A stretch of 64,000 nt of DNA, taken from positions 17,855,922 to 17,919,921 of the forward strand of contig OZ022597.1 in the NCBI GenBank assembly GCA_963669155.1, in the 5' to 3' direction. The translations under genes were made by a program, and so were the position numbers. Numbering within the stretch: position 1 is the first letter of the stretch; the number at the start of each line of letters is the position of its first letter. This DNA comes from Arbacia lixula. Taxonomy: Eukaryota > Echinodermata > Echinoidea > Arbacioida > Arbaciidae. Of the stretch, positions 37,401-49,655 are shown one piece after another. The notes below the pieces were generated by a model that saw nothing but the letters and a program-made list of their open reading frames with translations, made no database searches and was not told where the DNA came from.

Positions 37401-38431
37401 GCGCTCTCGTTGATATTCCCGTATATTCTTGTTACATAGGTTTACAAAAGGGTCATTAAATATCTTTGCAAAGCTAGTTTACGGTGCATAGCCCAAGGTA
37501 TATACAAATGATCCAGCTGAACTAACAAACCTAGTAATTGGAGTATTATAGCTGCAATAGTCATCACAAGACAATAAATATGTGGTAAAGTGGTATTAAT
37601 CATCACAGGTCTTTTACAAACAATAGCATAATACACGGACATTAATGATAATCTCTCACTGTAAAAATGAATTACTCGAGTGAATATTGAGCATTGAACA
37701 TTGCTTTACGTTTAATATACATGTACACAATATACGCATGTACGATACAATTCCATTGACTATTGTTAAGTGTGACGATTTTATACCGTCACGTTTGATG
37801 ATAAAACAATAGATGAATCATTGCGAACGAGATGACGGTGTATAAATCAATGAAACTTAACTTCAGAGAACTTCTAAGAAATACATCACAGTTCATTTTA
37901 AGAAATATATATATCTTAGGATACAAACGTACACAGTATTAACACGTACTCTATTAAGAACAACAAAATATCTTGAAATAGGTGTACAAAAAGCATTAAA
38001 AACATGTTCAAATATTTTCTAGGATAAAATTCAGTCTTATAACCTGTACAGCAGTAGAGGTTTTTCCAAAGTAGAAAATAACAAAAACTTAGAAAACACA
38101 TTCGTTCAGAAAATGTTCATCTTCTTGCGTAAAGCTAAGCTTCAAATCTTTTTGTCTTGTCCCCCTCTCGTGACGTCTGTATGTACAGTTATTGAGTGGG
38201 CACTCGATCCATAATCATGATAATGGTTTGTGTGTATGGGCAGTGATCTAGTTATGTGGAGTTAAGATTTTATACGGATTCATTTCAACTCTTACATCAT
38301 AATGACGATGATAATTCCTTCATTGAAAAGTTCTTTTATCACAATAAATACTACAAGTAAACAACATCTTGCATTGAGCCTATTTGTTACATGTAGGTTC
38401 AGATTTTCTGCAAGAAATGAGTCTCTTTTAA
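34133..38431. other. Spacer between the SLC16-like exon and the 509-bp segment, unit 4
   Basis: (TA)n at about 34385-34431, a short (TTC)n at 35413-35446, CT tract to 35480, then spacer common to all units from about 36697. The unoccupied TTAA of the MITE site is at about 36832. No gene recognised. Confidence 0.5.
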
Positions 38432-38942
38432 AGACAGCCAGTCCCTTTTTCAGATCACCACAAAACCATCGAAACATTGGCAAAACATATAGAGAAATGT
38501 TGGCAAGGTCTATATTCACAATTTGAAACTGATACGTAGTGTAAAATTCAAATAATGTACGTAAACAACGTATGATTAATAGTCTTTACCTCAGGCTCTT
38601 AGCAGTTTGTGTTGAAATATCTGCTTTTATTGATTAATCTGTTTATTAAATTATAAAACGCATTATGAAAAAAATGTTCTATGGAAGGAATCATCTCCAA
38701 AGTTTGGCAGTTACTCATAAAATTAGGATTTCACACACGCATAATAACCACATAGATACTGTAACAAAGACTAATACTTTTTTCGTAGTACGAAAAAAGT
38801 CGGTTTGAAATTTAACGGCTGAAATGTTTTACATATACAGAAAGCTTCAACATGCTATATTCTTAGAAATGGTCTTGAATCACACTTTCTTCAATTTACG
38901 ATCGTGATAGACGATTTCAAATTTTAAGTTTGCAATCTTTAA
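38432..38942. mobile_element. TTAA-bounded segment, unit 4 copy
   Basis: Nearly identical to 5835-6343 in unit 1, flanked by TTAA at 38428-38431 and 38939-38942, and containing the same odd palindrome at 38776-38800. It is absent from the adjacent unit 3. Confidence 0.55.
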
Positions 38943-39208
38943 CGTTTGCCTAACCATATTCAAATCAGATCTTCACATTCCCACAGTTACTTATGTATAC
39001 ACCAATACTATGAACAACTTTCATGGAACAACTTTGGTCTCATCCCAAAGCATTTAGTAAACAAACAAGGGTTTTAGATCTCTCTTCTGAATTGGTATTG
39101 TATAGCACAATGTAAATGAGTAGAAATACCATTGTTGACGTTGCAGGACCTCACGCGCTATTCAATCTGCTCGTATGAAAGGCGACTCTCTACATAAAGA
39201 GGCAGTTA

Positions 39209-41118
39209 TTAACATGTCTCACCAGAAAGAGGGACTGGGATCTTACGGAAGATGTGAAGTTTGTTATAATCGCATACAGCGATCTCCCCCGTCGAGAATT
39301 CCCTGATAGAGCACACGTAGCTATTGACAGGGTAATCATCGAGGACTCTCCTGACGAGCCTCAGCTGATTCGTGTACAGATCGACACTCACCAGACCAAC
39401 CTTCCCCCATCCAATCAGGATGTTGTCATCCTGCAACACAGCAACGCGCGCACGGAAGCCCTCATTGCTGACGTCATACATCACATTGCCCTCTCCATCC
39501 ACCACTCTGACTGATGATTCATCACTCAGTACCAGCATCCCGCTGTGATTCATGGTGCAGACTGTCCAGGGCTTATAACCAGGACAAGGGATCTCACTCA
39601 CTGGTGGCCCACCCACAGGAGTAAAGACGCGTATTACCTTAGCATCCACACACCCTACATATATATGATCGCATCCATCGACATCCATGCCTCCGCATCC
39701 ATCAACCTTTTGAAACGAAACTGCATTGCATTTCTCCCACGTCTGTGTGTAGAGAGATATGTAACCATTATAATGACGTACTACGTATCGTCCATCAGGT
39801 ATGACAGACACATGATTGACCGCCACAGTTTGCAGCCTTATCGCATTCATTGATTCATTCACAGTGCACACCTTTAACCCCCAACCTTTCATAACATTCA
39901 TATTCATAGATCGAATACGAGGATGATACACTACCACCATCTTGCCATCATGCGTAGCTGCCAAGCTCTGCACTATCACGTCACTGAAGGCCAGCTCATT
40001 CCTCTTTTCCAGGAGCCACTGCTGTTCAAGGCTCAGCTCACCCAGAATGTGCTCCTTATCGATCATGTAAGGAGTGAAAGTCAGACACGCCACTCGACGC
40101 GCAACTTTTTTCGGCTTTTCCCAGTCTTCCGTGTTCGCACTTGCTAACAATTCTTGTAACCTACTACACAGATTATCATGGACAGATAATGTCTGTCCTT
40201 CGATCACATTTTCTACTCCCTTCCCGATCAAATCATTAGCACTGCTGATGCATGCGACCTTCAAATCTCGTTTCTCCCTAATTTTGCGCACTTCTGCTCT
40301 GAACTCCTCTCTGTATGCGTTACACTTCTTGACGAGATCATCTCGCTTCTTTGTGATCATTGTGAAGTGTTGGTTAGCTGTATCCCACGCTTTGTTTATT
40401 TGTGATATGATCTCGTCAAGAGTGGGTTCAACTTTTGTCAGCCCCTCGCCCCTTAAATCAATGTCATGCGTTGCATCACTTGGGATCGATTCCATGAACG
40501 CTTTCACCTGGCTTTGAATGGATGCAATCCTATCGTTCACTGTCTTCATGTACTTTGTCACATCTTCAATTTCATGTTCGGACCCACCGTGATCAATCAC
40601 ACGACATCTGACACACACAGGTATTTTACATGACGTGCAAATCCATTCTTTTTCTTCCTGAGGATGTTTTGCGCAAGTTTGCTTGATCTTTACTTTCCCA
40701 CTAACGACGTCATCAATGCTATCACGTGACGTGCATTAAGTTTGATCTTCCTGTGATCATCGACGCACGATTCACACAAATAGAGACTGCATTTCTCGCA
40801 GTAACACAGTGCCGGTGATTTAGTGTTATCCTCGATGTTACAGACTGTGCAGATCTGAACGCCAGATTTAACATCCGCAATCATCGACTTGAGAGGAATG
40901 TTTGTTTGGAGCTTCGAGACATCGCTGTGTTCCAATGATGTTGCCTCGCGACAGAGCGGGCATGCTAGCTCGATCTTTTCCTTCTGTGATTGTAAAAGTT
41001 GCTGCAAACATCTCTCACAGAAAGTGTGAGAGCATGCCAGCAGTTTTGGCTCCTCCATTAACTGGAAACATACACAGCATTCCAAGCCCTGCACCTCGAC
41101 GGTATGTCTGGTTGCCAT
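39209..41118 (-). pseudogene. TRIM copy 4, broken by a net 4-bp deletion
   Basis: The frame is open from the shared start at 41118 through the RING and B-box 1, then shifts at about 40720, where CAATGCTTACTAACACG in the other copies is CAATGCTATCACG. The shifted frame stops at 40690. The original frame resumes and is open to TAA at 39209, covering B-box 2, coiled coil and propeller (Met at 40618). All zinc ligands are otherwise present; H112 is Leu but is not a ligand. The propeller has its own loop variants (HYNGY, DGCGG, SDESS). It is either a recent pseudogene or a base error in the assembly; the absence of other lesions supports a very recent event. As it stands the gene would yield a RING plus B-box 1 fragment. 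Confidence 0.8.
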
Positions 41119-42136
41119 GGCGAAATCTGGGAAGTGAACACAAACATGCAATTATACTAGTTGAAATAAAAGTGGAGTTACGTGATTTTCCTACCAAGCC
41201 TGGCGTTCGTCGATACTGTACGAAAAACAATTGTGACATGGTGAAACAAAATGGAGGATGAGGTGAAGAAGCAGGAGAAAAAAAATGAAAGAAGGAAAGG
41301 TACAACACAAAAGACTAATCTAGAATCTCGCGAATTAGCTAAACGCCAAATACGCGTTTGCAAAGATTATGTGATGAAGCTTTAGGATATCGGATAACGT
41401 AGAAATGAAAGGAAAGAAGATTCTAAGTGGATTTACATATTAACAAGGATTTGAATAAGAGCAGCATATATTCAGTGATCCTCAGGCCTTCCAATAACAT
41501 ATGATTTAAAAATGAGGTAATAAGAGATTCTTAGTGGATACCTGTATACATATTTACAATAAATTAAACAAAATATAAATACTGTAATCCTCAGACCTTT
41601 CTCCCAAAACCCAGGCGGATACACATGTATGAAAGTAATCACACTGATACAAGTCATAGTAATAATTATCCAAGAGCAAAAAGGAGAGGCAGATGGAGAG
41701 ATGGAAGGAAGAGGATGAGAAGAAGGAGAGTAAAAGAGGAAGAGAGAGTGGAATATGTGGAGATAGAGAGAAAGGTAATGCCATATAGAGGTGGGATCAT
41801 TCAATCCCTAAAGATTCAATATCATTAAGATTAAAGACCGATAATACGTTTTCACCCATGTCTTATTATTACCATTGTACGGGGGGGGGGGGGGGGATAT
41901 TTAAGTAATATGGTTGCAGGAAATCCGTACACTTAAGAAAATCAAGGATGTCCTTGAGACAATGTAGTAATACAAACATAATATCGCGCCTATAAAGACC
42001 AGAGAGAACACAACAATGGCCATTGTGCGCCACACCTGTCATCACAGTGTCATTGATAATGCATGATCTATATGGCAGAACAGACCTGATAACTAAAACA
42101 CACACACACATCTCTCTCTCTCTCTCTCTCCATCCA

Positions 42137-42182
<46 letters not shown>

Positions 42183-42247
42183 AGCTCTGTTTCCATCCAA
42201 TTCAATCATTTACTCTATCATCACCACCCTCCCCTATCTCTCCATCT

Positions 42248-42278
<31 letters not shown>

Positions 42279-43949
42279 CTTATTTCATCATTTTTGCTGG
42301 CGCCACACCCCATTTCTCTCTATAGCGTCTATGAAGATTTCAAGTGATGCCAATCTTACCTTTTTCTGCTAATAAGGTACACAATGAATGTTGCTCTGCC
42401 TTCAAACTTCTTCAGCTTTCAAGTACCACGCACAAACTAAAAATACGGGTGCTGTGACGTCAGCTCCTTTTGGTCTGCCCCAGAATGCCTGAAGGATAAG
42501 AATAAGACGAATGCTCCTTCGGTCTAGGCATTGATAAAGTATATTGTATCTTGATTCGGCTCACTTTAACACAAGGTTCATGTGGTCGGAGATAAACCTA
42601 TCTGATGTCACAGTCTGATGCCAAAGTCAAACTACTAAAAGACAGCTAAAACGATCGCGTCGACCATTTGCTGTGTATTCAGTATGGAATGATACAACAT
42701 ACATGATAACGCTCTTAATAAACATGGTAAATGGTTTCGTTTTGGCTCGCGTGTATAACTCAGCTACTATTGTGTTGTTTTTCTTCCTGTGCAGGAGACC
42801 AGAGTTCATAACATTTTTTTTTGCCTTTGTTGCGGTGACACCTCGATCGTACCATCCAGAACCTTGCATAATATTGCGACATACATGATAACATCTGACA
42901 TGAATTTCGTCATCATGTTCATGTTACCTGATATCACGGTCATAGAAAACGCAGACATCATTGTAAAGTGATAATCCAGTGTATGAGTATGGCTGTGAGC
43001 TACATAAAACCGAGAGAACTGACTGCAGGAAACGAGTGGAATAAGGCAAAAACCGACGGATTTGACTCTGCAAGAAACTGAGAAACTAGTTGAATAAGGC
43101 AAAGCAATATAACACATATCACACGTAATTCTTTTGAGGTGAATTTTCGGCAGAGAGAAAATGTTATCGGCATATATTTTTCTTTTCAGTTTTGCCGATT
43201 AGAGACTTTACATGAACAGAGTAAATGTCAGCTGTGCCAAAGATATATCAGCTATCATCTCAACAAACATGAAAACATGAAAGCCATGGCAACGACGGAT
43301 TTGAAATGTTTCAAACTGTGGTTGCGTCTCAGCGAATCAAGACGACGTGCACGATGACCCAGGGATAGCCTTGGTTCCAGGCTGTTGGGTGTTGTCTGTT
43401 TCTTCTGATGCACATCTACAACCATAACTACGTCTGGATACTGAGAGAAATTCTAGGAATGAGGATTAAGAAGCAATTAACATCAAACTGCTACTTAGTG
43501 GGGTTTATCCATAAAACTTGAAAACAAATGTACCAATGGCTCATAAGTGTTCAGGTGAGTGGTGGCAGTGATAACGATTGTGGAAACCGTATTCATTGTG
43601 TAACGTATTGCCAGAAAAGGGCCATTAAAGCCAAACCAGCGAGAGCGACAACAAAGGTGAACGAGCAAGATCATTCTGCCATTTCATGATTACGTGAGCG
43701 GATCGTATACAGATGATAATACAGTTGAAATCAAACATGTCAATCTTATCTTATAATTGTAGTTGCAGCAATGCACATGCAAGGAGATAAATACACCTAT
43801 CAGTATGGATTGTAGGCTCCCAGGGAATATAATGAGACCCGGGGAATTATTTTGGATGTTGCGAAACTCCTTCGTTTGCTGAATGCCTATGTTCACAGGC
43901 ACGTGTTTTATTATGTCTCTGGAGGGTACCAAGCCCAGATGTTCATTGT
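41119..43949. other. 5' flank of TRIM copy 4 and the truncated unit 5
   Basis: 41119-41730 is the TRIM copy 4 5' flank. From 41731 unit 5 repeats type-B spacer: G run 41881-41896, CT tracts 42109-42185 and 42250-42278. After about 42810 it diverges strongly from units 3 and 4, then matches again at about 43800-43945 (the GTTGCGAAACTCCTTCGTTTG block) up to the CT tract. No TRIM gene or SLC16-like exon follows, so unit 5 is the partial right end of the array. No gene is seen. Confidence 0.6.
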
Positions 43950-43980
43950 ACCCCCCCCCTCTCGCACTCTCTCTCTCTTT

Positions 43981-44014
<34 letters not shown>

Positions 44015-44083
44015 TTCTTTCCCTCTCTCTTTCTCTCTCTCTCTCCCTCCTTCTCTCTTCCCCTCTCTCCCTCTCATTATTCC

Positions 44084-44125
<42 letters not shown>

Positions 44126-44337
44126 TCTCTCTTCCTCTCTCTCCCTCTCATTATTCCACCCTCTCTTTCTCTCTCTCTCTCTCCTTCTCTCTTCCCCTCT
44201 CTCCCTCTCATTATTCCACCCTCTCTCTCTCTCTCTCTCCCCCTCCTTCTCTCTTCCCCTCTCTCCCTCTCATTATTCCACCCTCTCTCTCTCTCTCTCT
44301 CTCCTTCTCTCTTCCTCTCTCTCCCTCTCATTATTCC

Positions 44338-44381
<44 letters not shown>

Positions 44382-44730
44382 TTTGTTTCCACTCTCATCT
44401 GCTCATCGCGGCTGCTTCCTCTCATTGCCACCAATTCCCAGCAATTCCTTCTCTCTCTTTATCTCTATCTCAGTCTCCCCCCCCCCACTCTCTCTCCTTC
44501 TCTTTCACTCTCTCTCTCTCTCTTTCTCTCTCCTTCTCTCTTCCCCTCTCTCTTCCTCTCATTATTCCACCCCCCCTCTCTCTCTCTCTTCCTCTCTCTT
44601 CCTCTCATTATTCCACCCCCCTCTCTCTCTCTCCTTCTCTCTTCCTCTCTCTCCCTCTCATTATTCCACCCTCTCTCTCTCTCTCTCTCTCTCCTTCTCT
44701 CTTCCCCTCTCTCCCTCTCATTATTCCACC

Positions 44731-44764
<34 letters not shown>

Positions 44765-44890
44765 TTCTCTCTTCCTCTCTCTCCCTCTCATTATTCCACC
44801 CTCTCTCTCTCTCTCTCTCCTTCTCTCTTCCTCTCTCTCCCTCTCATTATTCCACCCCCTCTCTCTCTCTCTCTCTCTCTTTCCTTTGTT
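43950..44890. repeat. CT-rich minisatellite block ending the array
   Basis: Nearly pure pyrimidine sequence organised as units of about 50-60 bp containing CCCTCTCATTATTCCACC, at least ten copies. A 60-70 bp non-repetitive block (GTTTCCACTCTCATCTGCTC ... GCCACCAATTCC) occurs twice, at about 44380-44443 and 44885-44942, showing that the whole block was itself duplicated. Long open frames over this tract are translations of the repeat. Confidence 0.9.
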
Positions 44891-44942
44891 TCCACTCTCA
44901 TCTGCTCATCGCGGCTGCTTCCTCTCATTGCCACCAATTCCC

Positions 44943-47019
44943 ACCACCCCAAGAATTGGAAGGAGCCGAAGCCACAAAACATAAATAAAACGACAAATTA
45001 AACGGGGGAAAAGGAGTCAGGATTCATGGCAAACTTTATTTCTCTTTCGTGAGGGAGGTATGTATATAAAGACGTCACACGAAAACCAAATCAAAGATTT
45101 CCAGAAATGAGACAAACAATGGATCAATTCCAAATCTCTATTATTAAGCTTACTTTCTGTGTAGTCCTACTTCATACATAAATGTGTCACCACATGAAAT
45201 GGGACTGTCTATGTCGGCACTGCAGTGCAAAATACGAACAATTCAAAAAATGTTTTCTTGACTTGAGTAACCATGGGCACGCCATATCATCAACTATACA
45301 TGCACGCAAATATCCAATCATATTTATAATGGCATTACACGGGTAGTCCGTCAAGAGTATAATGTTATCGTGGCTCTAAAGACAACGGGTAGGATGATGA
45401 TTCACGACAGATGAAATCTCTATTGAATAGACAAATAATGGTGCTTAACACGCATGCAGTGAACAGACAGATCAATGTGATTGTGTTTCAAACGCTATGG
45501 AGACGGAAAGACAGATCTTAAGAAGCAATACATCTCTCTTTTAAAACAAATAGTAGGCTTAAATCTCACTCGAATCAGCCCCCAAGAAAATAAATACATC
45601 TATAAAGTATCAACCGTGTCTAACCTACAACAAAATCGAAATTCACAAATAGCTATGTACAGTAATCATAATTCAATATTACACATAATTTTCGTACAAC
45701 GAGCAAATTCTGGCTTTGTCATATTAATATGTATCATCTAATGTAGAACTAATACACTTCATATTTCAACACTTCAATAAATTTGCAGTATATAAGAGCA
45801 CGGCAAGCTTTATACAAAACGAAAAGGTGATACCATAAAAATAAATTAATTGTTTAGTATTTGATTTTGATAAAAACCGCAAGCCAACGTTCTAGTGTAT
45901 ACTATCGCAATGTTTTTGTTACTCTTACACGCATGAGCAACGGTACTATACGCCACACATGGCTTGTAAGCCGCAAAATATTGCAATATTTTGCCATTCT
46001 CATTGCTCAATGTAACTTGTATTTTGGCTAGCTCTTTTATGGTGTGTTTTGTAAGCTGTTATTTAGTGTACCGTGAATATGCCTGACTGCCAAGTTGATT
46101 CTCTTTCTTAATGTGGGTGCTTTAAGATGTAATTCTGATCAACGTTTATTTCTGGTCTACTACCTCTTCTATTTTGCTCCGTAATATTCCAACATTACTC
46201 AGAGGTAACAAGCGTAGTCCTATCATTAAATACTTCCGCTGGGACGTAACATTTCATTCTTATTATAATTTTGTTTTCTTTAAAACTATCCCAAAGGATA
46301 GAATATAATAGCGTTGTCACTGAGAAGAAGTTTTTCTTTTTATATTCATGCTAATAAAAACAATGCTAACTGTTCTCTTTGCTTGGCAGATTTAGGACTT
46401 AATGTGAGTTATTTAGCCCTAAATCTGACAACGTGCACTTACACCATGTAAAGTTAGCTTGGTTCGGGGAAGCTTTAAGTCTCTGAGTAATGTTAGAAGG
46501 TCGAGAATTGAGAGAATAAACAAATGATCACTCCCCAACATCCGTGTTTGTGTAACTAACGTTTTCATCTTTGTTCGAAGCAAGAACGCATTCCTTAATG
46601 ATTAAATACCCCTAACATACATCAAATGATAAAAGGCCTTTTTGTGTCACTGATTGGCGTTGATATAATAATCACATATACATTGGCATTTATACTAGTT
46701 ACTTATGCACATCAATTTGCACATCACGCCCAACATGATTTTTGTTTTCTCTTTTTGAGACGTGTCTGAAGACGTTCCATTAAGCTCAAGCATAGCAGGG
46801 CTTCTCGCTTTCATCAAAACACATCCTGCGACTGAGGCGCAAAAAGCACACACACAAGATCTACTCACTTCTTCATCCCTTAATTGCTAGTAATAAATGG
46901 AAGGCGTTTTCATAGTCACAAGCAGAAACCAGATGTACGGTGACGATTTTCATGGTTCACGTTTTCATAATTCTTTAGTTTTTAGGATTGTAGAGGCCTA
47001 TATGCGTGTGTATGTGAGA
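44943..47019. other. No gene recognised
   Basis: AT-rich, apparently single-copy sequence beginning where the tandem array ends. No exon, RNA gene or transposon could be supported. Confidence 0.5.
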
Positions 47020-47066
47020 GAGAGAAAACGGGAGAGTGAGAGCCTGAGAATGAGCCAGAGAGAGAG

Positions 47067-47103
<37 letters not shown>

Positions 47104-47133
47104 GAAGGGAAAGAGAGAGATAAAGAGAGAGAA

Positions 47134-47217
<84 letters not shown>
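47020..47217. repeat. (GA)n purine microsatellite
   Basis: About 200 bp of GA repeats with AAAG and GGGAAAG interruptions, the opposite-strand equivalent of the CT tracts in the array. Confidence 0.95.
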
Positions 47218-47221
<4 letters not shown>

Positions 47222-49387
47222 GGGGGTGGGGTGTTAAAGGTGGCTGCAGCTTGCTGATGCCACGCCCATGCAATTAGGAGAGTACTGAGCATGGGGGAGG
47301 CACCAACTCGTGCATCATCCTTGTGTGACGACGGGCGGGTTGCACTGTCCGAACTCACGAGATCGGTGTTAATTCTCGCCAAGCTGGTTATTATTGCATT
47401 CATATATTTTCAGGCAGTCGTGTTTTTTCCCCTCAATATTCTACAGGGTTCTACTCACAGTTTAGGCTTTTGCCGTGATTGCGTTCTGTTTGGTAAATAC
47501 TTATCACCGATTCAAATTTGATGTCCCAGCTACGCCATGTAATATCTACTTAATGGATTATTGTTATATACCAATTGCACCTGTTGCAAGGGAAGCGGCC
47601 CTGTGCCAAGACCAGTTGTGTAACGAATCACGGAGATGCCGTTTGTGTTTTCATTCATTTATTTCATTCTTTATTTGCTTTCCATTATACCCTCTTTAAC
47701 CAGACTACAACATGATTAAAACCTTTCCCATTTTGAGAATACACATTTACACATGCCCTATTTCACGCAAACGAGCATATTATCCATTATTTCAAAACCA
47801 TCGTTAATTATCTTTTACACACGCAATAACATTCGGTGCCGTTTGGATATTATCTGCCTGTCACGCGTTTATAATACAGCAAAGCATTTCGAAAGACACA
47901 CACACAAACCCACACAAACATGCACTTAATGGGCCTTGCCATATGATACAGATTTATGTAAAGCCATGCGGCTATATTTACAAAATATGAGCATCCATTC
48001 AGAGTTGGCTAATACCCAACGAGGGTGTCTTTCTAAATAAAATACATGTACATTGTTTCGACCCAAAACTCATTTTTCCACAAGCGCATCGCCCGTTTGC
48101 CATTCTTTGTTTGAAAACAGATCGCGAAACTGCACTAATTTCAATTAATCAGTTTATCTATTGTTTGAGTGTGCAAGAACTAAGTAAATTGATATCCGAT
48201 ACCGCCGGTAGATGTAAAACGACGTGCTAGGACACATTATGAATATCATGAAGAGTTGATTTGTCCGTCAAACTACAAGCCGGTAACTAAAACTTTTACA
48301 ATGCGCACTTTTGTGCTAGTTTTGCAAGAGCGACAATGTTAATCTGAAATGCTCATAGAACATGCTGTGCAAACGCGTCGTAAGATGGCGCTCTTACAAG
48401 GCGGTAATGATTATTCCTCCAAAATCCTGCCATGTATACTATGTATACGTAACCTGGGTAACGGATGACTTACAATATTTTTCGAGATTCGTGTTATCAT
48501 AACGTTTTACTATTGAGAAGATGAAATCAAAATTAAAAGTAATTTTTCAACGATCAAAAACGAAATACATATATACAATTACTGTTACTAGTATCTCTAA
48601 TAAAACGGGATTAAATTAAGATCTAATGATCGATAAAAATCGAGGTTAATATTTCACATTGGACGATGAAATTACCGCGTTTGAACAGGAAATCATGAAA
48701 GTCATACGCAACAAACATTACAGCACCAGAAGTCCTTTTTTTTGTAAAATAATGTATTTGAAAAATATGCCAATTTGAGTTATACTATAGCTACCATGTC
48801 CGTGAACGTGTGTGGTAACTTAGGGCGAAGTACATCTTCGTTCCTTTCTATTTCTAAATTGTCCTTACGCTATTCACACTTTAAGACTACAACTTTTTCG
48901 AGGAAGGTATGACCACTTACGCCACTATACTCTACATTGCGATAGGTTTCATCCACAAACATGTTCATATCAAAATCTTATCAACTGACATGATACAATA
49001 TACATACGGTAATTATTATTATCATTGTTATTATCACACTGTCACAATAAAGTATACAGATTGCAACTAGCCACGCTATATAAACATGTAGAGGGTAAGA
49101 AGGACAAGATAAGGAATCTGAAGAAAATGAGATAATACTACATATCGGGATATGTCCACAAAAAAGAAGACAACGATTACTTCTTTCCTGTGATAGTAAG
49201 GCGAAAATATCACCATTGTATAAGTGTTACCATCACAATATACCAACAGTATCAAACAAAATTGACACACTAAACACAGTATGAGCATAACAGGGCGGGG
49301 GGGGGGGGGGGGGGGGCATTAGACAAAAACCTCCTGTTGCTTGAAAGCTTGAGGTTACGCTTCATCTCCTTATGGTGTAAAATGTTG
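47218..49387. other. No gene recognised, with a poly-G run
   Basis: Single-copy AT-rich sequence. A G run of about 20 lies at 49297-49317. No supported exon. Confidence 0.5.
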
Positions 49388-49389
49388 AT

Positions 49390-49655
49390 ACCAATATCAA
49401 CTCAGTTTACTGTCTACGGGACTGAACCGGTTAACCCTCGCAGCACCAAGCACTGACAGCTTCGTACCAATAACAAATCAGGTTAGTGTCGTGTCTACGG
49501 GACTGAACCGGTTAACCCTCGCAGTACCAAACACTGACAGCTTCGTACCAATAGCAACTCAGGTTACTGTCTACGGGACTGAACCGGTTAACCCTCGCAG
49601 TACCAAGCACTGACAGCTTCGTACCAATAGCAACTCAGTTTACTGTCTACGGAAC
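49390..49655. repeat. 76-81 bp minisatellite, about 3.3 copies
   Basis: TGTCTACGGGACTGAACCGG recurs at 49411, 49492 and 49568, with a partial copy at 49644, so the period is 81, 76 and 76 bp. Each full copy contains GAACCGGTTAAC, with the 8-bp palindrome AACCGGTT, and CACTGACAGCTTCGTACC. Copies are very similar, suggesting recent amplification. Confidence 0.9.

Larger units (their letters stand above)
31478..41730. repeat. Tandem array unit 4
   Basis: Colinear with unit 3 over the type-B spacer and the SLC16-like exon, but has the empty TTAA site at about 36832 and carries the 509-bp TTAA segment otherwise seen only in unit 1. It contains the frameshifted TRIM copy 4. Over about 38240-39200 it is nearly identical to unit 1, whereas just before that it matches unit 2 better. 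Confidence 0.9.

Noticed and set aside
43852..45001. Open frames of more than 370 codons, rich in Ser, Leu and Pro
   Set aside because: They are translations of a CT-rich minisatellite; the frame is open in more than one phase, as simple repeats allow.
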